This document shows, in pieces, positions 1 to 9,470 of a stretch of DNA of 64,000 nt. Origin of the DNA: Cotesia glomerata (taxonomy: Eukaryota; Arthropoda; Insecta; Hymenoptera; Braconidae); NCBI RefSeq assembly GCF_020080835.1, contig NC_058163.1:16569011-16633010 (forward strand). The letters are read 5' to 3'. Made by a program: the position numbers and the translations under genes. The notes below the pieces were generated by a model. The model saw nothing but the letters and a program-made list of their open reading frames with translations. It was not told the DNA's origin and did not search any database. The number at the start of each line of letters is the position of its first letter. The stretch's first letter is position 1.

Positions 1-194
1 TTCGATAAATCGAGCCCCATTATTGAGCCTTGCAGCACGTCAGCCGTTATGGTGTATTCTTGTGGTCCTTCTGTAGTTTCCGCTATTAGCTTTCTTTCTT
101 CAAGGTAGTTGTCGAATAGTGCCAAATTCTCTGGCTTTGCGTCAAATTTGTGTTCCAGAGCGTCTAGGATATCTCCCCAATTTGTGCTGTTAAA
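1..194 (-). pseudogene. R1-clade LINE ORF2, reverse transcriptase middle part
   Basis: Reading the minus strand from the LTR insertion site gives an open frame through the window edge. It contains FNSTNWGDILDALEH, a typical R1-clade RT stretch downstream of the first catalytic block, followed by ITADVLQGSIMG, the degenerate equivalent of the AGVPQGSxLGP RT motif. It continues the frame of the segment beyond the LTR element (5505 onward) after one copy of the 4-bp target duplication is removed. The YADD-type catalytic block should lie just outside the window. Changes in the PQGS motif suggest decay. Confidence 0.8.
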
Positions 195-198
195 TACG

Positions 199-660
199 TA
201 TAGTATCGGGTTTTATAGGATAGGATACTAAATGTTTATTAAGTTGTTATTATTAAGGTATCACGGTGCGGTTAATTTAAAGTGAGTATTTATTAGAAAA
301 AATTGACAGAGTTAAAGGACAGAGGTCTGTCGTACATCGAAGTTAAGTAGGAACTGCCTCTTCGAGTCCCATACAATTAGATCTTACTTACTACCTGGGT
401 TTCTCACCCCCACATCAGTCATACTTCGTTCTTACACTCTCGGTACTTATAATGTACATTTTTGCCACGAGACAAATCTATACTTCCGTTCCTACGCATA
501 CAAATATTTTCTAAACTATCTTAACTAAACATCTGTTATTTGGGAATTTTTCTTAATCCCTTTATTTACAACCTTTTCGAAAAAATACTTACTGCTAAGT
601 ACAAAGGTGCAATAAAACAATAAAATAGAAAAACTTAAATCTAAAAATGACCATTCCACA
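199..660 (-). repeat. LTR, 3' copy in element orientation
   Basis: This 462-bp copy matches 5039-5500 with about six substitutions. On the plus strand it starts TATAGTATCGGG where the other LTR has TGTAGTATCGGG, and ends CCATTCCACA. It is flanked outside by the target duplication TACG (195-198). Confidence 0.92.
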
Positions 661-688
661 TTCGGCCATCCTGCATCGACAATTGCCC

Positions 689-3178
689 TCAATTGTCATC
701 GTCTGTTTCCACATCTGTTGTTTTGTAGTTTTCTTCCGGACCCATTCCCCATGGCTTCAAATGATCGGCTGCTGTGGATGTATGTTGAGGCCCTTCGTGC
801 TCGCCTACCTTCTTAACGACATAGCGATCACCCCTTAGTAATTTAGTAATGCGATAGGGACCCAAAAACTTTCCTTTAAGCTTTAAGCCTGGCCCGAACT
901 GCGTCCTCTGAATAGCCACTAAATCTCCTTCCTCGTAAACATTTGCTGGTTTACGATGTTTATTAAACCCTCGGCGATTTTCCTCTTGGGTTTTTTGTAT
1001 CTTCTCTCTTGCTTTTTCTCGTAGTTCTGTTCGGTCTTCTTCGAACTGCGTGGTCCACTCTTTCTCTAGAAGTTCTTTTAAATTCCAGTCGTCCTTGAGC
1101 CGCATGTTAACTCCAAATAACAATTGGCAGGGTGCTTGTCCAGTACTGCGGCTTGGAGTTGCGTTGAGATACTTCTGCACATTTTCCACGTGCTTATACC
1201 AGTTTTCTGGCGTTGGAGCGGCCATCTTCGTGAGAAGCGGAATAAGAGTTCGATTAACTCTTTCGACTTGTCCATTTCCTCTTGGAATACCCGTTACTAT
1301 TAGCGAATGTTCAATCTTTTTACTTTCACAGTATTCCTGAAAATCTCTTGATGTGAAAGCCGTGCCTCGATCAGAGATGATCCTTCGAGGATTCCCAAAA
1401 ATACTAGACTGACTACGCAGTCGATGAAGCACTTCAGCGGTGTCCGTCGATTTAGTTGGATACAGCCATACAAATTTGCTAAAAGCATCCACAACCACAA
1501 ATATGTGTTTGTATTTCTTAGGTGTATTAGTCATTGGCCCCACATGGTCAATATGGTAAGTGTCGAGGGGAGTATCACCTTTATAAATAGGATGCAATAA
1601 TCCCTCTTGTTTACCTTGTTTTCTTTCAGCTAATATACAGTCGATACAATTTGTGACTACCTGCTCAACCTTCGGACGCATCTCTTTAAACCAGAAGTCC
1701 CTTTTTACAATGGCTTCGGTTTTGGTAACACCAAAGTGTCCTCGCTCGGGCGCTCTTTTGATTACCTGCGCTTCCATACTCTTCGGTACAACTACTAATG
1801 GCTCACCATTTACACTTTTGTACAATAGTTGGTTTTTTAATAAATATCCGTTGGCTTCATTGCGCGATGCGGCATCTATAATTTGCCTAAGACATTCATC
1901 TTTGTCTTGTGCACTTCCCAATCGCGCAATCAACCCATCGTCATTTTCACAAACATACAATACTTCCGGTAAGGAATGTCTACTAAGCGCGTCAACATGT
2001 GGCATGTTTTTACCTGGTCTATGCTCTATTGAATAATTAAAATCAGCAAGCAAAATTACCCATCTCGCAACTCGCAAACATACTTTCTCTTTACTTACAG
2101 TAGCAGTAAAAGCTTGACAATCGGTTACAATCTTAAACGCTATATTAATCAGATACACTCTAAATTTCTCTAGCGCTTTTACAATAGCCAATACTTCTAA
2201 TTCATAACTACTATATCTAGATTCAGCATCCATCGTTTTACCACTCGCATAATATACAGGATGAAATTGACCGTCATTACAATCTTTCTGCATTAATATC
2301 ATACCATACCCTAAACGAGATGTATCTGTGTGCAACTCGGTCTCTGCACCATGACGATACAATTTTAGAACAGGCTCACACACTAATGCAGCTTTTAATT
2401 TCTCGAAAGCTTCTATCTCTCTCATACCAAATACAAATTTAACGTCTTTTTTCAGTAAATCAGTCAATGGTCGGGCAATTAGTGAATATCCAGGTATAAA
2501 TTTACGAAAATACCCTGTCAGACCCAAAAAACTTTGAACCGATTTTACTGTCGTAGGTCGGGAAAAATCTCGTACAGCTAATGTTTTTGCCTCTGACGGG
2601 CGAACAGTACCCCGGCATATTACATACCCTAAATAATCAACAGTCGTCTTAAAAAATTGACATTTCTCCCACTTTATGATTAACCCATACTTAGCTGCGT
2701 CTTTAATCACTAACTTTACTCTTCTCAAATGCTCTTCAGAAGTTTTAGCTTTAATAATAATGTCATCCATATACACTACTACAATTCCTTCACGTATTAA
2801 ATCTTTAAAAATGTAATTGATATAACTTTGGAATACCGTTGGACCAATACATAAACCAAACGGTAATCTAACAAACTCGTACTGACCGTCGGGTGTTACA
2901 AAGGCTGTATACTTGATACTACCTTCGTCCATCCAGACATGGAAAAATCCGTTTTTCAAATCTATTAATGTAAACCAAACGTCTTCGGCTAAAGCACCTA
3001 TTGATTCTTCAATAAGTGGTAATGGAGAAAGAGGTCTTAACATAATAGCATTTATCTTCCGATAATCTACACAAATTCTAAGCGTACCGTCCTTCTTTTT
3101 AATCAAAACAATCGGACTTGCATACTCCGAAGTAGAGGGACGAATAATACCCTCTTCTAACCATGAATTCATTGTCAT
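689..3178 (-). CDS. pol: Pol polyprotein: reverse transcriptase, RNase H, integrase
   Basis: This 829-residue ORF would copy element RNA into DNA and integrate it. In order it shows: RT fingers with KKDGTLRICVDYRKIN (about residues 28-43), the LPFGLCIGPTVFQ block, and the catalytic VVYMDDI; RNase H with TELHTDTSRLGYG; an integrase zinc domain with paired His and Cys residues (GHFGVTK ... CIDCILAE); and the integrase core with acidic residues in YHIDHVGPM, IISDRGTAF and GQVERVNR. A C-terminal GKFLGPYRI segment resembles the usual post-core module. I see no chromodomain. The ATG used is the first in frame; two stop codons lie just upstream, so the original protein was probably made by frameshifting from gag and its N-terminus is uncertain. 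The ORF is unbroken over its visible length. Confidence 0.93.
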   Translation of the reverse strand: MTMNSWLEEGIIRPSTSEYASPIVLIKKKDGTLRICVDYRKINAIMLRPLSPLPLIEESIGALAEDVWFTLIDLKNGFFHVWMDEGSIKYTAFVTPDGQYEFVRLPFGLCIGPTVFQSYINYIFKDLIREGIVVVYMDDIIIKAKTSEEHLRRVKLVIKDAAKYGLIIKWEKCQFFKTTVDYLGYVICRGTVRPSEAKTLAVRDFSRPTTVKSVQSFLGLTGYFRKFIPGYSLIARPLTDLLKKDVKFVFGMREIEAFEKLKAALVCEPVLKLYRHGAETELHTDTSRLGYGMILMQKDCNDGQFHPVYYASGKTMDAESRYSSYELEVLAIVKALEKFRVYLINIAFKIVTDCQAFTATVSKEKVCLRVARWVILLADFNYSIEHRPGKNMPHVDALSRHSLPEVLYVCENDDGLIARLGSAQDKDECLRQIIDAASRNEANGYLLKNQLLYKSVNGEPLVVVPKSMEAQVIKRAPERGHFGVTKTEAIVKRDFWFKEMRPKVEQVVTNCIDCILAERKQGKQEGLLHPIYKGDTPLDTYHIDHVGPMTNTPKKYKHIFVVVDAFSKFVWLYPTKSTDTAEVLHRLRSQSSIFGNPRRIISDRGTAFTSRDFQEYCESKKIEHSLIVTGIPRGNGQVERVNRTLIPLLTKMAAPTPENWYKHVENVQKYLNATPSRSTGQAPCQLLFGVNMRLKDDWNLKELLEKEWTTQFEEDRTELREKAREKIQKTQEENRRGFNKHRKPANVYEEGDLVAIQRTQFGPGLKLKGKFLGPYRITKLLRGDRYVVKKVGEHEGPQHTSTAADHLKPWGMGPEENYKTTDVETDDDN

Positions 3179-3206
3179 TTACTACTTTTCGCTTTGAAGG
3201 AGCCAA

Positions 3207-4934
3207 TCAGCGCGGTTGTGATACTACTGGCTTATCCGATGTCAAAATTATTTTCGCGCGTATACCAACGTCACGCGTAGCTTCCGGTTTATAATTTGGA
3301 ACGATCTTTTTAATTTCTTCACGATAATGCTCCTCCTTAATGTGTGATAATTCAAGTTCTTTCGTCTCGTCTATAGTGTTTATTTTATAAATGTGCGACC
3401 TTGTCTCCTCGTCTGTACTTTCATCAGCGTCTAATTTAAAAAAGGTAACTGTGCCCCGTCTGACTCTAAGTTCTACCTGGTCCAAAAAGTCAGTGCCCAG
3501 TATAACCGAACGTCTAAGTATTGAGTCGGGTACAACATGAAAATCTACATTAAACTTATAGTTTTCTGCCATCATGCTGGTAGTAAACATACCTAAGGTC
3601 TCAGTCATCTCAGCTCCCAAACCTTCAAAACATACCTGTTTGTTACACAAAGGTGGTGATCCTAGATTTTTGTACTCCCTCATACTCATTAACGTTAAAT
3701 CGCTACCAGTGTCTACTAATGCTAAAATCTTACTGTCTTTAATCTTAATTTCCTTCTGATATTTTTCCTTAGCAGGACGCGACACTAAATACACTTCCTT
3801 CGACTTCGGTGGACACTCGGAAGCTATATGCCCAAATTCTCCGCACTTAAAACACTTTTTCCCTTTTTCTTTTTCGGGACACATCACACTCACGTGGTAT
3901 TCTCCGCCGCAGTTGTAACACTTTGTACTCGTCTTCTTTCCTGAGGTTGAAACTGCACCTCCTGGACTTCCTTTTCTTCCTTGGTTGTAGCTCTGCGGTC
4001 GTCCTGTCTTCTCCAACTTCTTCTCCGGTGGTCGTGCTTTTGATTTGGACATCTCTTGTTTCATTTTCTCATACTGTCCAAATTTCTCTTTAAGCTGTTT
4101 AAAATCTGTAGCTCCATATAGCACAGCTTTATTTACGACATCATCAGGAATACCTTCTATTATGTATTGTATCACATCTTGTATCTTTAGCTTCGCTGGT
4201 GATGCAATCTGCAACATTTTATATGCGTATTCCTGCAGAGTTTCCTCACTCTTTTTCTTTCTCTTGCTCAGCTCTCGATGAATTTTCAAACAATCGACAG
4301 CTTCCTCGAACTCTTCTTTCAAAGATTCTTTCAGCTTCTTCCACGTTTTCACGCACTTTTCGTAGTTGACGAACATTTTTGCTGATCCGTCTAATAACCT
4401 TTTGGCGTATGTAATCTTCAGGGTCTCGTCCCACTTGCAAAGCTCCGCCATTTCTTCAAAATCATCCAACCACTGCTGGACATTTGTGTGGTCATCCCCA
4501 CTGAATTTCTCTAACGCACCTTCAACGTCTTTAAAGGTAAGTAATTTTCGTGATTCTTCACGTCTATTTGCGCTATCGTCGTCTTCGTCGTTGTATCCTC
4601 GGCCATCATTCACAGGATTTCGGATACGTACATCATGGTTTCCTCTTCCTGGGAGTCCTTCAACATTGACAGCTCGAGCGTCTTCAAAGACGTCTTCTTC
4701 TTCGTCGTCTACAAGGTCTGCAATATTTTCTTCATCATCGTCGGCTACATGATCCCGTTCCACCAACAGTGCAGCTCTTAGCCTCGCCAACAACTCTGGT
4801 TTTCGACCTGTCACCCGGAAGTTCCGGCGCCTTAGCTCCTCTCTGACCTGTGGGACTCTCAGTCGCGGAAGTTGGTCGTCTTCCAAATCTGCCGCGGCAA
4901 CACCTCTTGCAACCTGGTCAATTAAATCGTCCAT
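3207..4934 (-). CDS. gag: Gag-protease polyprotein with SAP-like N-terminus
   Basis: This 575-residue ORF begins 85 bases inside the primer-binding site. Near residues 25-55 the pattern PRLRVPQVREELRRR followed by GRKPELLARL resembles a SAP nucleic-acid-binding helix pair. An acidic linker follows, then a gag-like capsid region of Ty3/gypsy type (around KLLTFKDVEGALEKF). Two CCHC zinc knuckles come next (CYNCGGEYHVSVMC and CFKCGEFGHIASEC), then an aspartic protease with the active site ALVDTGSDLTLM. It would package element RNA and process the polyproteins. It ends with TGA; pol lies 3' in another frame, separated by a 28-base interval. Confidence 0.9.
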   Translation of the reverse strand: MDDLIDQVARGVAAADLEDDQLPRLRVPQVREELRRRNFRVTGRKPELLARLRAALLVERDHVADDDEENIADLVDDEEEDVFEDARAVNVEGLPGRGNHDVRIRNPVNDGRGYNDEDDDSANRREESRKLLTFKDVEGALEKFSGDDHTNVQQWLDDFEEMAELCKWDETLKITYAKRLLDGSAKMFVNYEKCVKTWKKLKESLKEEFEEAVDCLKIHRELSKRKKKSEETLQEYAYKMLQIASPAKLKIQDVIQYIIEGIPDDVVNKAVLYGATDFKQLKEKFGQYEKMKQEMSKSKARPPEKKLEKTGRPQSYNQGRKGSPGGAVSTSGKKTSTKCYNCGGEYHVSVMCPEKEKGKKCFKCGEFGHIASECPPKSKEVYLVSRPAKEKYQKEIKIKDSKILALVDTGSDLTLMSMREYKNLGSPPLCNKQVCFEGLGAEMTETLGMFTTSMMAENYKFNVDFHVVPDSILRRSVILGTDFLDQVELRVRRGTVTFFKLDADESTDEETRSHIYKINTIDETKELELSHIKEEHYREEIKKIVPNYKPEATRDVGIRAKIILTSDKPVVSQPR

Positions 4935-5018
4935 GGCTTACTAACTCGCGCACTTATATGAACTTTCACACAACACCGACACGTCTTTTACACACTTTTT
5001 ATTTTCCGATTTTCCGTG

Positions 5019-5036
5019 ATCCCGGACGAGCCCCCA
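5019..5036 (-). promoter_or_regulatory. Primer-binding site, tRNA-Pro type
   Basis: Two bases inside the 5' LTR the minus strand reads TGGGGGCTCGTCCGGGAT. This 18-mer is complementary to the 3' end of tRNA-Pro including its CCA tail, and would prime minus-strand DNA synthesis. It fixes the element's orientation and its 5' LTR. Confidence 0.88.
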
Positions 5037-5038
5037 AA

Positions 5039-5500
5039 TGTAGTATCGGGTTTTATAGGATAGGATACTAAATGTTTATTAAGTTGTTATTATTAAGGTA
5101 TCACGGTGCGGTTAATTTAAAGTGAGTATTTATTAGAAAAAATTGACAGAGTTAAAGGACAGAGGTCTGTCGTACATCGAAGTTAAGTAGGAACTGCCTC
5201 TTCGAGTCCCATACAATTAGATCTTACTTACTACCTGGGTTTCTCACCCCCACATCAGTCATACTTCATTCTTACACTCTCGGTACTTATAATGTACATT
5301 TTTGCCACGAGACAAATCTATACTTCCGTTCCTACGCATACAAATATTTTCTAAACTATCTTAACTAAACATCTGTTATGTGGGAATTTTTCTTAATCCC
5401 TTTATTTACAACCTTTTCGAAAAAATACTTACTACTAAGTACAAAAGTGCAATAAAACAATAAAATAGGAAAACTTAAATCTAAAAATGACCATTCCACA
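5039..5500 (-). repeat. LTR, 5' copy in element orientation
   Basis: This 462-bp copy keeps the expected TG...CA ends (TGTAGTATCGGG at 5039, CCATTCCACA ending at 5500) and is followed by the target duplication TACG at 5501-5504. In element orientation it should hold the promoter. I did not recognise a certain TATA box. Confidence 0.92.
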
Positions 5501-5504
5501 TACG

Positions 5505-7154
5505 TTTTTGACATCTAGCGTGAGGAGAATTCATACTTTACGAGCTTTGAGGCTACCAGTCCATGCTTCTTTCGCTGTCACTACGACAGTCTGGATCGCG
5601 CCGATTGTTGAACGTCCTTTCCGGAAGCCATGTTGGTTTGCGGCAAAGCCTCCAGCACGATCGATGTCGTTTCGTAGTCTTCCCTGTATAAGCTTTTCGA
5701 GCAATTTCCCAGCAATGTCCAGCATGCAAAGTGGTCTGAACGACGAGGGTGTTACAGGGCCACCTTTGCCTTTATCTAGCAGAACCAATCTCTGCTGCTT
5801 CCAGACCGCGGGAAACGTGCCAGTTGCCAAGCATGCGTTGTAGGTGTTCAGGAGTATGTCTGGGTATTCCAGGGCTACAGTCTTGATCACCGATGCTGGG
5901 ATGCCATCAGGGCCGGGTGCCTTTCCTGTTTTGAGTGACTTGGCCGCGTCTTGTAGTTCCTTAGTTGTAAAGGGTGTTACTTCACTGTTTTTAGTGTAGT
6001 GTTTCTTCTCCTGCGGCGGGTAGTTAGGGAAAAGCTCCGCTACAATGCTGTCCGTTAAGGCTGGAGACTTCGGCGCCTTTGGTGGAGCCTTTCCAAGTCG
6101 TTTGGTGACAATTTGGTAGGCTCTACCCCAGATATCTTTATCAAGGTCGTTACAGATCTCTTGCCACAGTTTCGCTTTGCTTGCTTTGATTGCCCGGTTT
6201 AGGTTCTTTTTGGCCTGCTTATACTCGCTCAAATGTAGATCTTGATTGGGGGAGCGTTTCGCAGCTCTCGTTCTGCTATGTCTGTTGACCACCAGAACGC
6301 CGGCCTAGGGAAACTATGATTTTTCAGCCGCAGCATAGAGGCGTCACATGCGGCAGCAATTTCCTTCATCGTATTTAGCACTGCCTTTTCCGTCTCGCTG
6401 CAGGTATCCGGAGTCGGGTTGTTCTGAAGGATAGACCAGCTTCGTGCAAGTGAAGCTTGCAATGCCTCTAGATCAAGCCTCTTGGCATTCCATTTCTGCT
6501 TAGAGAGGTCTCGTTGTGGAACCGAAGCAGATGCCAATCCGAATTGAATGTCACAAACTGGTGATCACTGCCACTGTATTCTTCGGATACAGTCCAGTCT
6601 TCGATCATGTTGGCAGTCCTTGGAGTCGCCAACGAGATGTCGAGGATTGATTCTTGGTACCCTGGTCTTCAAAAGGTCGTGGTGCTTCTGGTGTTCAGCA
6701 CTATAAGGTCGAGTCTAGCCACGACGTCAGTGACCTCGTTACCTCTGGTGTCGGAGAAAGCAGCGCCCCACTCAGCCGATTTAGCGTTGAAGTCTCCGGC
6801 TTCGATGACTTCGCCGTTGAACTTAGTGACCGCATTTTCTATATTTGCCAGTTTCGGTCGAAACACACTAATCTTTTCGTTAGGTGAGAGATCGACGCTC
6901 ATGAAGTAGGTTGTGGGGGTTTGAATCCAGACAAAACCTGCTCCACTTCCGCTGTTGTTGACGGTAACGTTCTTTGTGTTCACAATCCAAATTGCTGCTG
7001 TGCCAGTTTCGTCTGCGAACCATGTTTTACCTTCGATGTTTAGATATTGCTCGCAGATAAAGCAGACGTCGATTTTATCTTCAAAGACACGCTGGCGCAG
7101 CAGGTTTTGTGCCAAGGCGCACCTATTCAGGTTGCCTTGTAGTATGCGTGTCAT
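5505..7154 (-). pseudogene. R1-clade LINE ORF2: endonuclease and N-terminal reverse transcriptase
   Basis: ORF2 starts at the ATG at 7154 (MTRILQGNLNRC). The endonuclease follows the R1 pattern: GNLNRC near the start, CEQY, then AGDFNAKSAEWG with the catalytic Asp and Asn, and a C-terminal SGSDHQFVTF block near 6550 that supplies the conserved SDH. The frame shifts between 6668 and 6537, again near 6292-6229, and a TGA interrupts it near 5531. The RT begins with KSLKTGKAPGPDGIPASV (near 5940) and includes FRPLCMLDIAGKLLEKL and NQHGFRKGRSTIGAI. It then enters LDVKN at the LTR insertion point. The protein would nick target DNA and prime reverse transcription there, but this copy cannot make it. 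Confidence 0.85.
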
Positions 7155-8607
7155 TTCTGCCCTCTCTTGGCTTCTGAAAGTGCTGTGCGGAATGCCCTGC
7201 AAGCTCCAGTGCCAGGAATATGGCATAGACCATCCTGGGCATCTTTGTCCGGAGCACAAAGGAAGCCTTTTGGCTTTTCCGTGCCGTTTACGGCCTTGTG
7301 GTTCTCTCCGCCACATTTGTAGCAGCACTTGCTTCTGTTTGGTGTCCAAAACTAAGACATTTGAAACAGCTGGTTACTTTTGCAACTGGGCGTATACGAC
7401 AGTTCACCCAACCGATCATTATATGGGCCTTGTCAAGGGCCTTAATCGCTCTGGCCTCGTCTACTTCGCAGAAGGCTGCCCAATTGCCTTGTGGTGTGGG
7501 TTTTGTCAAATTTACCCGTTTGACCTCGAGGCTGTCAGTGAACTCACGTTTAAGTGCTTTACGGACTTCGCTCCCGGTAGAGATTTCATCTAAGTCGAGG
7601 ATCTCGATCGTTGTTGTTGGTGTTAGCGTCTTGACTGTGCCGATGTTTGCAGTGGCTGCCTTTACTGCGTCGGTGAAAGCCTTGCTGTCTTCGGTCTTTC
7701 GAGCCATTTCAAGGAGAACGCCTCCGTGTTTCGTCTTTTTAATAGACTTTACGTCTACGCCCGTCTCGACAGGGCTTACCTTGGCCTTGATTTCCTTGAG
7801 GAGATCGGCGTATGTTCGCCCTTCAGCTGGTTGGATAAGCACAGCTTTAGTTCTTGTCTTCTTCCTCCTCAGTTTCTTGGAGCCACCGTTGTTTGGCTGG
7901 TTTTGGGCTGTAGCAGATTGAGCCGCTGGCTCCTGTTCTTTCTTTTTCTTGTTTTGCCGAGTCACTTTGGTCCAGGTATCATCCCGGTCTGTCTTTTTCT
8001 GTGCTGGCTTGTCAATTTCTGCGGAAGGACTGGGCGTGGACAGCGGCCTCTTCTTGTTGTTGCCCTCTCCCTGCTGTGATAATTTCTTAGGAATGACCAG
8101 AGGTGGCTGTGATTTTTTGCTCAGACTCGGAGATGTTTGAGTCGTTGACGCCGACGTCGTTGGTAATTTGTTGGCCAGCCTATATGCCGTACTAATAGAC
8201 GTAACCAATTTTCTGATCTCATAATGGAGATTCTTCTTGTCTTTTATGAAGTCAGCTAACTCTTCGATCTTGCTGCCGAGCCTCTCCATTGGTGACTGTT
8301 GGCCTGTAACGGTCGGCACAGAGTTGATTCTTCCTCGGTAGGTTTGATTAGTGACAGGAGCCAAAGGTCTTCCACTTTTTGGAGGAATGTTGCTCAGCTG
8401 TCCGTTCTCTGCCATCTGGGCTGATTTCGTACTCCCTGTAATCTTGCTAGCATTGCTAGACAGCAGAGCCATGGAGTCTACTCCGCTGTTCAAACGGTCG
8501 CTTGATAACGACGAGTTTAGGCCCGTTTGCACGCCTTTCCTCGCCAGCACTGAGGTATTCCCCCTCTGCACCGTTGACAATGTTTGAAATTGATCTGTCA
8601 TTTTCAT
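7151..8607 (-). pseudogene. R1-clade LINE ORF1 (gag-like, zinc knuckles)
   Basis: I place the start at the ATG at 8607 (MKMTDQF). The frame is open upstream to 9003, but only through the (TG)n tract and unrelated repeat. A Lys/Gln/Ser-rich, low-complexity N-terminal half is followed by a basic block near 7880 (KKLRRKKTRTKAV) and then the conserved R1-type gag core (GVLLEMARKTEDSKAFTDAV; EILDLDEISTGSEVR). A first knuckle CFKCLSFGHQ lies near 7350. A one-base frameshift near 7325 moves the second knuckle (CCYKCGGENHK) to another frame, which runs to the TGA at 7151-7153. The protein would bind element RNA. A single frameshift separates it from an intact ORF. Confidence 0.82.
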
Positions 8608-8748
8608 ATCATCTTTTGCTAGGTTTTGGTCCACCCCGAGTATTCTATTTCCTCGGTACCCGACGCATCTGACGTGCAGATGTGCCAGGCATTCCCCTAT
8701 CCGCCACCTGGGGAGGCGCCCGATGCGGGACCCAGCAAGCCCGACACG

Positions 8749-8749
<1 letters not shown>

Positions 8750-8794
<45 letters not shown>

Positions 8795-8797
8795 GTA
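8750..8797. repeat. (TG)n microsatellite at the 5' junction of the R1 LINE
   Basis: About 48 bp of TG dinucleotides with one C interruption. Other copies of the surrounding family-A repeat (50442-51348, 60815-61930) carry an AC/TG tract at the same internal place, so the tract belongs to family A and the LINE appears inserted into it. Confidence 0.9.
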
Positions 8798-9470
8798 AAC
8801 CTCTCGTAACTTTTGAACAGCTCGACCGATTTCATTGCGGTTGGTGTCATTCCAAAGGGCTTTGCCAAACTTAGATTTCCTGTAAGTAAGAACCGATTCG
8901 GACCAGTAGATTTTGAGAAATAGCAAAAAAAAGTGACAAAAAAAGTTGTTTTTTCTTCATTTTTTTTAAATATCTTCGAATTGGCTGAACCGATCAACTT
9001 CAAAAACTATTCAGCTCTTAACCTTGAAATCCCGCATCGATCACTACATAGAGCGTCGGAATCGGTTGATGCGTTCGTGAGATATCGTTGTTGAAAAAAA
9101 TAAAAAAAAGTGTTTTTTTGAAATAACTCCGAAGTTTTTTATCAAATCAATTTTTTTGTTCGGAATCATTTATAGAACTTCAAAAACCACATCGATCGCT
9201 GCCTATCGCATGAAAATCGGTTGATTAAATAAAAAGTTACAGCAGTTTGAAAATTAGAAAAATCTTGTTTCATCGAATTTTGATAAGACTTTTGAGCTCG
9301 AAGAGCTCAAAAGCATAGCAAAGCTATCTCTTTGAGCTCGAAGTGATCAAAATAACACATAAATTGTATTTTTGAGCTCGAAAACGTCATAAGTGCAATT
9401 TTAAACGTCTAGGTATGGAATTAGCGGGAAGTTGCAGGGATGGCCTTCAGGGCCAACCGTTTTTCTAATT
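8798..9470 (+). repeat. Family-A interspersed repeat, copy A1 (right part)
   Basis: This copy runs from the TG tract through AACTTTTGAACAGCTCGACC, AT-rich spacer with GATATCGT-type motifs, and several TTTTGAGCTCGAAGAGCTC palindromes. It ends TTAGCGGGAAGTTGCAGGGA and an oligo-T. The same order occurs at 60815-61930 and, inverted, at 50442-51348. I see no coding capacity. Its left part, beyond the microsatellite, would lie on the far side of the LINE. Confidence 0.8.

Larger units (their letters stand above)
199..5500 (-). mobile_element. Ty3/gypsy-type LTR retrotransposon, structurally near-complete
   Basis: Two 462-bp direct repeats (199-660 and 5039-5500) bound a minus-strand element with a gag-protease ORF and a pol ORF. 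The order RT, RNase H, integrase is that of Ty3/gypsy elements. The LTRs have TG...CA ends (the left copy has TA in place of TG at 199-200) and are flanked by TACG (195-198, 5501-5504). By eye the LTRs differ at about six positions, so insertion is fairly recent relative to the surrounding decayed repeats. There is no third envelope-like ORF. I see no clear polypurine tract beside 660. Both ORFs are long and open, but pol is in a different frame from gag and stops lie between them. Confidence 0.93.
1..8750 (-). mobile_element. R1-clade non-LTR retrotransposon (LINE), 3' end outside window, split by an LTR element
   Basis: A two-ORF LINE is read on the minus strand from about 8750 down past the window start. 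It has a short 5' leader, ORF1 with gag-like zinc knuckles, and ORF2 with an apurinic-type endonuclease and reverse transcriptase. ORF1 stop and ORF2 start overlap as ATGA at 7151-7154, an arrangement usual in the R1 clade. The 5' end abuts a (TG)n tract. R1-clade families such as Mino and Waldo are known to insert in AC-type microsatellites, so this may be one of them. The RT is interrupted by the LTR element at 199-5500, with TACG duplicated on both sides (195-198 and 5501-5504). Several frameshifts and stops show that this copy is dead. Confidence 0.85.

Noticed and set aside
1050..2036. Plus-strand ORFs opposite the pol gene (1050-1340, 1653-2036)
   Set aside because: They are antisense shadows of a clearly coding minus-strand pol frame and show no motif.
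6607..8587. Plus-strand ORFs of 77-212 codons opposite the R1 LINE (6607-6909, 6955-7593, 7298-7921, 8351-8587)
   Set aside because: They lie antisense to conserved endonuclease and gag-like coding sequence; their length follows from its GC-richer codon use.
8626..8926. ORFs on both strands across the (TG)n tract with His-Thr or Cys-Val repeats
   Set aside because: They are translations of a dinucleotide repeat joined to repeat-family DNA; the same occurs at 17803-18070, 51037-51243 and 60669-60926.
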